64,000 nt of DNA from Acinetobacter sp. ANC 3903 (GTDB lineage: Bacteria; Pseudomonadota; Gammaproteobacteria; Pseudomonadales; Moraxellaceae). The position numbers and the translations under genes are program-made. The stretch is taken from contig NZ_NEGA01000007.1 in the NCBI RefSeq assembly GCF_002135315.1, forward strand, positions 124,001 through 188,000, in the 5' to 3' direction. Position 1 is the first letter of the stretch. Each line of letters opens with the position of its first letter. Positions 59,832 through 64,000 of the stretch are shown here, in pieces. The notes beneath the pieces are model-generated. The model did not search any database. It was not told the DNA's origin and worked only from the letters and a program-made list of their open reading frames with translations.

Positions 59832-60698
59832 ATGACCGCTTACAATGAATCTCAAACGTTTTGTGAAATTGAAAACTTTATTCTGTCGATCTTGACCAAT
59901 CAAATTAGTGTTGAACAATTCAAACAACAAATCATTCCATTGATCAAAAAGTCCAGACGATTCTTTATTGAGGGCAATAATTATATTGCAGCGATTATTG
60001 TATTCAAGCATCTTGAAATAGCTTTATTACAAGCCATTCAGTTTAGATTTTATGACAATATTCAAGACTTGCCTGATCATGTGGTTGAAGGTTTTATTGA
60101 GTATGTGCAAGCGCAAGCCGGATTGATTGAAACTGATTATCAAGCTGACCAGAAACAGCATAAGGCACAGCTTAAAAAGACTGAACGTTTCTTATTGGAA
60201 TGCATGCAGCAACAGGATCAATTGACGATCTTCCCGATCTGTTTGGGCATTCGTCCAGAAGCTTTATCTGGGATTCGCTTATATGATCTTGATTTATATC
60301 TGAGTGGATTGTTGAAGTTAATTAGAGCACGAGATCTGGCTTTATTTCGCTATATTCATTCAGTGATCTGGCAGGTCAAACATGATCCCGAGCAAGGCTA
60401 TTATATCCAGCTGTTCTGTATTTATGCTGGACAGGTACAGGCTATAGCCTTAACTGATCATGCCCACAGAATTGGTGAGCAATGGATGGAAATAACCAAT
60501 GATTATGGTGCAGTACAGTTTGAAGAACATGATCTGAAAGGGGTATCGGTGAATTGCCATGATGACAAGCAGATTCAACGTGCTTTGCAAACCATAAAGA
60601 CTCGTTTAAACAGCCATGCCAAAGATCATTATTTAAGAGTGATAAGGCATCGTCGCAAAACCTTTGAATGCGAGCGTATCGGCTTAGGAATAGTGTGA
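59832..60698 (+). CDS. YagK/YfjJ-like protein, paralogue 3 (H-x-H and Tyr lost)
   Basis: About 288 residues from the ATG at 59832 (TTAGGA about 11 nt upstream; an in-frame ATG at 59820 overlaps that site). The N-terminus matches the preceding gene (FCEIENFILSIL against LCIAIEDFVYDIC). The core strand reads QGYYIQLFCIYAG, with Y191-I192-Q193 where paralogue 2 has H-C-H, and the later Tyr position reads IKTRLNSH. It has therefore lost the putative catalytic residues but keeps an open frame. Role unknown, perhaps DNA binding or regulation of its sister. Confidence 0.7.
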   Translation: MTAYNESQTFCEIENFILSILTNQISVEQFKQQIIPLIKKSRRFFIEGNNYIAAIIVFKHLEIALLQAIQFRFYDNIQDLPDHVVEGFIEYVQAQAGLIETDYQADQKQHKAQLKKTERFLLECMQQQDQLTIFPICLGIRPEALSGIRLYDLDLYLSGLLKLIRARDLALFRYIHSVIWQVKHDPEQGYYIQLFCIYAGQVQAIALTDHAHRIGEQWMEITNDYGAVQFEEHDLKGVSVNCHDDKQIQRALQTIKTRLNSHAKDHYLRVIRHRRKTFECERIGLGIV

Positions 60699-60873
60699 AT
60701 ACTGTACTGTAAAGGGGGATAGTTGAATTCCCCTTCGCCTAAGCAAAATTTAAAAAAAATTATAAAGGTACCGATTAAAAATCCATTCTAAAAAAATATA
60801 GATACATATCATTGAAATGAAAGCGATGCGGCTACTTTAGCCCAGTCTCATGCAATACAGAAATGAACGATTT

Positions 60874-60900
60874 GCCTGCTTCCCCCAAGCAGGCTTTTTT
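60874..60900 (+). terminator. Terminator before the zinc-ribbon gene
   Basis: GCCTGCTT/AAGCAGGC stem, C5 loop and T6 tail, ending 32 bp before the next start codon. Confidence 0.88.
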
Positions 60901-60931
60901 ATTCAGCTCATTCTATACAGGAAATATTCAA

Positions 60932-61249
60932 ATGAGTTTGCCATGTCCTTATTGTCAGTCCAGAGAAACTATCCTACTGGAATCACCCCGACATTTACCC
61001 AGTACTTCATCCAATAACCAGATCTCAAACCAAGTTATGTCGCCTATGGCACTGGCCACATTAGGGATCAGTGTTTCCAAAAGCCTGAATATTCCTCCGA
61101 TTGCAGGTGCCTTGGTGGGTGTATTGATTGGTGGAATTTGGATGCTGATCAGTGATGATGAAGTTTCAAACAGTCCACATCCTGTGTATAGCCGATATTA
61201 CTACTGCAACAACTGCGACCGAGATTTCAGTCCGATCATTCGCAATTAA
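60932..61249 (+). CDS. Small membrane protein with zinc-ribbon ends
   Basis: 105 residues from the ATG at 60932 (AGGAAA upstream; the frame is open from 60863 through the terminator). CPYC near the N-terminus and CNNC near the C-terminus could form one four-Cys zinc site across the protein. Between them is a glycine-rich hydrophobic hairpin (PPIAGALVGVLIGGIWMLI). Function unknown; such proteins are common on plasmids and islands. Confidence 0.7.
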   Translation: MSLPCPYCQSRETILLESPRHLPSTSSNNQISNQVMSPMALATLGISVSKSLNIPPIAGALVGVLIGGIWMLISDDEVSNSPHPVYSRYYYCNNCDRDFSPIIRN

Positions 61250-61341
61250 ATTTATTAAACGATCTAACCCAAGAACCTTTTAACCCCTTACCGTCCATCC
61301 ATTCAGTGTGATGGCAATACAGCAATATTAGGAATAACTTT

Positions 61342-62373
61342 ATGGCACATCTACTTGAACAAATGGCTTATGTGGGTGAAACCCCTTGGCATAGTCTCGG
61401 CAATCAGCTGACACAGAACCAACCGATTGAAGTCTGGGCACAGCAGGCAGGTATGGATTGGCGAATTGAATCCTCTAATGTTAGCTATATGGCACAGAAT
61501 GATCGAGGGCAAAACATCATCCTGCCTTTTGAGGAACAGCGTGTCTTGTATCGCTCAGATACCCATGCACCGTTATCTGTGGTCAGTCAGCGTTACCAGG
61601 AAGTACAGCCCTTAGAGATTTTAGAGTTCTACCGTGATCTGACTGAGCAATCAGGCTTTGAACTGGAAACGGCAGGCGTTCTTAAAGGGGGCAAGAAGTT
61701 TTGGGCTTTAGCGCGTACCGGTCAAAGCAGTATGCTTAAGGGCAAGGATGTGAGTAACGGATATATCCTTTTAGCTACTGGCTGTGATGGAACACTGGCA
61801 ACAACAGCTCAATTTACCTCTATTCGTGTGGTTTGCAACAATACACTCGCCATTGCATTAAAAGGAGCAACAGCCAGTGCGGGTGTGGTGAAAGTGCCAC
61901 ATAGTACCAAGTTTGATGCAGGTAAAGTCAAACACCAGCTTGGTGTATCTGTGCGTCAATGGGATGATCACATGTATGAAATGAAACAGCTCACACAGCG
62001 CAAGGTCAGCCAGCAGGAAGCGGCAGCTTATTTTGATGCTGTGTTCAATAACACAACTTTGAGTATTCCAGAGCAGGAAGAAGGCATCATTCAGTTTTAC
62101 CGTAATGTTGCATTAGAAGCGAGTAACAATAAAACTGAACCAAACGGCCGTGCGATGACCAAAGCTATGAATATGTTTAATGGACAAGGACGTGGTGCGG
62201 AGCTTTCATCTACGAAAGATACGGCATACGGCTTGTTGTGTGCCATTACTGAATTTGCTGATCATGAGCGTCGTGCAATGAGTACAGATCATCGACTTGA
62301 TTCAGCGTGGTTTGGTGCAGGTGCAAGTCTTAAACAGCGTGGTTTAGAACAAGCATTGGCAATGATCGGCTAG
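61342..62373 (+). CDS. DUF932 phage/plasmid-like protein
   Basis: 343 residues, the full length of the DUF932 (TIGR03299) family. GETPWHSLGNQL near the N-terminus, PLSVVSQRYQEVQPLEILEF, and TSIRVVCNNTLAIAL are family stretches. Function is not known; it is often next to YqaJ nucleases and single-strand annealing or Gp3-like proteins on plasmids and phages, as here. AGGA upstream of the ATG. Confidence 0.87.
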   Translation: MAHLLEQMAYVGETPWHSLGNQLTQNQPIEVWAQQAGMDWRIESSNVSYMAQNDRGQNIILPFEEQRVLYRSDTHAPLSVVSQRYQEVQPLEILEFYRDLTEQSGFELETAGVLKGGKKFWALARTGQSSMLKGKDVSNGYILLATGCDGTLATTAQFTSIRVVCNNTLAIALKGATASAGVVKVPHSTKFDAGKVKHQLGVSVRQWDDHMYEMKQLTQRKVSQQEAAAYFDAVFNNTTLSIPEQEEGIIQFYRNVALEASNNKTEPNGRAMTKAMNMFNGQGRGAELSSTKDTAYGLLCAITEFADHERRAMSTDHRLDSAWFGAGASLKQRGLEQALAMIG

Positions 62374-62461
62374 CTCTCCAAATTTGGGATCGTGGCTGTT
62401 TGTATAAGTCATTCAACAGCTTGTTATCTGGTAAATACTTTAACGATCAACACATCGAGAA

Positions 62462-62493
62462 TCATTCCTGGCACCAGCCGGGAATGGTTTTTT
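62462..62493 (+). terminator. Terminator between DUF932 and YqaJ genes
   Basis: ATTCCTGG/CCGGGAAT stem with T7 tail, ending 43 bp before the nuclease start. Confidence 0.85.
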
Positions 62494-62535
62494 TATGCCG
62501 TTTTTTAATAAATTACAATAAATAAGGATAACCCT

Positions 62536-63600
62536 ATGAACCAAATCGCACCGATTCAGCCACTTCAAGTTGGCCCTATGACATTGCCATCTACTGTTCA
62601 AGGAATTAAGCCAAGCACTAAACGCAGTAATGCTGCAAAGCGTTTAGCGAATACCAAGAACATGGGATACAAGGATTGGCTAGAAGTCAGAAAACAAGGC
62701 ATTGGTAGCAGTGATGCAGCTACTGCATGTGGACTGAATCCCTATATGTCCATGCTGGAATTGTGGATGATTAAGACTGGACGTACACAGCAAAACCTAG
62801 AGGACGAAAGTAAAGGGCTTGCACCTTTATACTGGGGCAAACAGCTTGAACCGTTGGTTGCAGAATATTATAGCCTGCATACCAATAATAAGGTCAGACG
62901 TGTCAATGCTGTCCTTCAGCATCCTGATCCTGATAAATCTTTCATGCTTGCCAATCTTGATTATTCGATTTTGGGTAATGATGAGGTTCAAATTTTAGAA
63001 TGTAAGACTGCAGGTGAGCATGGTGCCAAACTATGGCGTGATGGTGTACCGCTCTATGTGCTTTGTCAGGTACAGCATCAGTTGGCTGTAACAGGCAAAC
63101 AGGCAGCACATGTCTGTGTTCTGATTTGCGGGCATGAAACGAAGATTTTTAAAGTAACACGCTCCGAATCAGTGATTGAGCACATCGTCAATGCAGAACG
63201 CTATTTCTGGGAATGTGTTGAATCGGATACTCCGCCTTCAGTTGATGCCAGTGAGTCTGCAGTGCAAGCCATTCAACAGCTTTATCCAGCTCATGTGCCA
63301 CTCAGTGTTGAAGACTTATCTCAAAATGAAAATGCCAATTTCATGTTTGATAAATTGATCAAGATGAAAGAGGAGATTCAGCATAAACAGGAGCACTTTG
63401 ATGAACTCAAGCATCAAATTCAAATGATGATGAAAGACAAAGAGCGTGCAGTGTTTGCGCATGGCTCTGTTGTTTGGAAGAAGGCCAAAGATACAGTCAG
63501 CTTAAATACTAAGGCTTTGCTGGAGCATCAGCCTGATTTGATCCAGCACTATCCGCTCCAAAAGTCAGGCAGCCGAAGATTTAACATCTATACAGACTAG
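62536..63600 (+). CDS. YqaJ-type (lambda exonuclease family) nuclease
   Basis: 354 residues. PD-(D/E)xK nuclease core: WLEVRKQGIGSSDAA, WGKQLEPLVAEYY with Glu, FMLANLDYSI with Asp, ILECKTAG (E-x-K) and VQHQLAVTG with the family Gln. A C-terminal helical segment follows. Such exonucleases resect double-strand ends and usually work with an annealing protein (RecT/Bet class), which may lie further right. Aligned with the DUF932 and Gp3-like neighbours. Confidence 0.9.
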   Translation: MNQIAPIQPLQVGPMTLPSTVQGIKPSTKRSNAAKRLANTKNMGYKDWLEVRKQGIGSSDAATACGLNPYMSMLELWMIKTGRTQQNLEDESKGLAPLYWGKQLEPLVAEYYSLHTNNKVRRVNAVLQHPDPDKSFMLANLDYSILGNDEVQILECKTAGEHGAKLWRDGVPLYVLCQVQHQLAVTGKQAAHVCVLICGHETKIFKVTRSESVIEHIVNAERYFWECVESDTPPSVDASESAVQAIQQLYPAHVPLSVEDLSQNENANFMFDKLIKMKEEIQHKQEHFDELKHQIQMMMKDKERAVFAHGSVVWKKAKDTVSLNTKALLEHQPDLIQHYPLQKSGSRRFNIYTD

Positions 63601-63629
63601 CCCTGGTTTTCCATCTACCAAATTTAACA

Positions 63630-63661
63630 AGCCCTTTGTTTATACAGCAAAGGGCTTTTTT
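63630..63661 (+). terminator. Terminator between YqaJ and the Gp3-like gene
   Basis: AAGCCCTTTG/CAAAGGGCTT stem with T6 tail, 26 bp before the next start codon. Confidence 0.88.
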
Positions 63662-63687
63662 GTATTTATTCAATGAGGAAATTCAAC

Positions 63688-64000
63688 ATGATTAAAGGTC
63701 TAGCCATTACACCGCCTACATTGGGGCGAATCAGCATTGGGCGAGTTGTGGAGAAGAATGGTAAGCGTCTGCCTGAAAAAGATGATCAATTTACCATTAC
63801 TTCTCAAATCCAAAATAAAGAGGGATGGATTAAGCACCCGCTTGATGAACAGCTTCGTGCCAATATCCCTAACCAAAAGCTCCGTTCCATTCCAGTCAGA
63901 ATGATTTTCAATGATCCAGATCTGAACCTAAGAGCAGAGTACACCTTATTTGATCGTCAAACAGGTCGACCTATTTGCGTAGGCAATGGTGAAAGCTGTC
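63688..64000 (+). CDS. Gp3-like protein, partial (runs off the window)
   Basis: The first 104 residues are seen, from an ATG with GAGGAA upstream. The sequence begins IKGLAITPPTLGRISIGRVV and continues with SIPVRMIFNDPDLNLRAEY and DRQTGRPICVGNG. This resembles proteins annotated as hydrolase or metal-binding protein, Gp3-like, found beside DUF932 and YqaJ genes; some relatives of phage Gp3 are recombination directionality factors. The assignment is by resemblance and context. Confidence 0.65.
   Translation, partial: MIKGLAITPPTLGRISIGRVVEKNGKRLPEKDDQFTITSQIQNKEGWIKHPLDEQLRANIPNQKLRSIPVRMIFNDPDLNLRAEYTLFDRQTGRPICVGNGESC

Larger units (their letters stand above)
54557..64000. mobile_element. 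Integrative island at tRNA-Arg(CCG), right end outside the window
   Basis: An intact tyrosine recombinase directly follows a tRNA gene, then an integrase remnant, replication-like proteins and phage/plasmid recombination genes. The core genes to the left are unaffected. No second copy of the tRNA 3' end is seen before 64000, so the right boundary lies beyond. The 56.8-58.8 kb part is clearly more AT-rich than the core, while the DUF932/YqaJ part is closer to core composition, suggesting mixed origin. Confidence 0.85.

Noticed and set aside
60712..60735. AAGGGGGA/TTCCCCTT hairpin after paralogue 3 as a terminator
   Set aside because: Good stem, but no T-tract follows, so termination is not supported.

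Overview
The window is chromosomal DNA from a gammaproteobacterium, very probably Acinetobacter. This rests on protein content, on AT-rich intergenic DNA, and on the split trp locus (trpG-trpD-trpC together, without trpE). The first 54.5 kb is mostly ordinary core genome. The last 9.5 kb is a mobile island inserted behind a tRNA-Arg(CCG) gene and running off the right edge.

Layout. 0-2.6 kb: membrane diguanylate cyclase and argG, tail to tail over a shared terminator. 3.2-9 kb: lactate locus lldP-lldR-lldD plus dld, with a pair of LldR-type operators flanking a promoter. 9-11.4 kb: fadH and tRNA-Ser(UGA). 11.7-17.5 kb: a methyltransferase, a MITE-like element, pirin, an L,D-transpeptidase, hemE and a DUF817 membrane protein. 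17.6-22.8 kb: DUF3015/DUF4105 pair, a globin-coupled diguanylate cyclase, a broken DUF4385 gene and a cupin. 22.9-26.7 kb: folE, an Smr-domain gene and trpCDG. 27.1-31 kb: glnA behind a sigma-54 promoter with NtrC-type sites, then ubiC-ubiA. 31.4-34.6 kb: LysR regulator divergent from a flavin monooxygenase. 35-39.3 kb: four tRNA-Asn genes around sodB, a Nif3-like gene and a DegS-type protease. 39.5-54.3 kb: thioesterase, DMT exporter, aspartate aminotransferase, map, rpsB-tsf, two small broken genes, rlpA, mltB, queF and an ABC exporter.

The island (54.56 kb to the end) starts with an intact P4-type tyrosine recombinase. Next come a 16-bp stretch resembling the 3' end of a tmRNA gene and the wreck of a second P4-type integrase, so it looks composite. 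Three consecutive genes then encode proteins that appear related to each other and to the YagK/YfjJ (inovirus Gp2-like) family. Only the middle one keeps an H-x-H motif like that of HUH replication nucleases; the flanking two have replaced both histidines. Three direct repeats at an exact 21-bp period lie just before the first. The rest is a DUF932 protein, a YqaJ/lambda-exonuclease-type nuclease and the start of a Gp3-like protein, with intrinsic terminators between several of these genes. I infer a replicating or satellite-like integrative element with a recombination module.

The core region also carries three small genes that look inactivated (DUF4385, DUF3465, DUF962). Two of them have TGA where the family has a conserved Trp. 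There are two inverted copies of a roughly 100-bp repeat with GTCATCCGCAA ends and one 266-bp MITE-like element.
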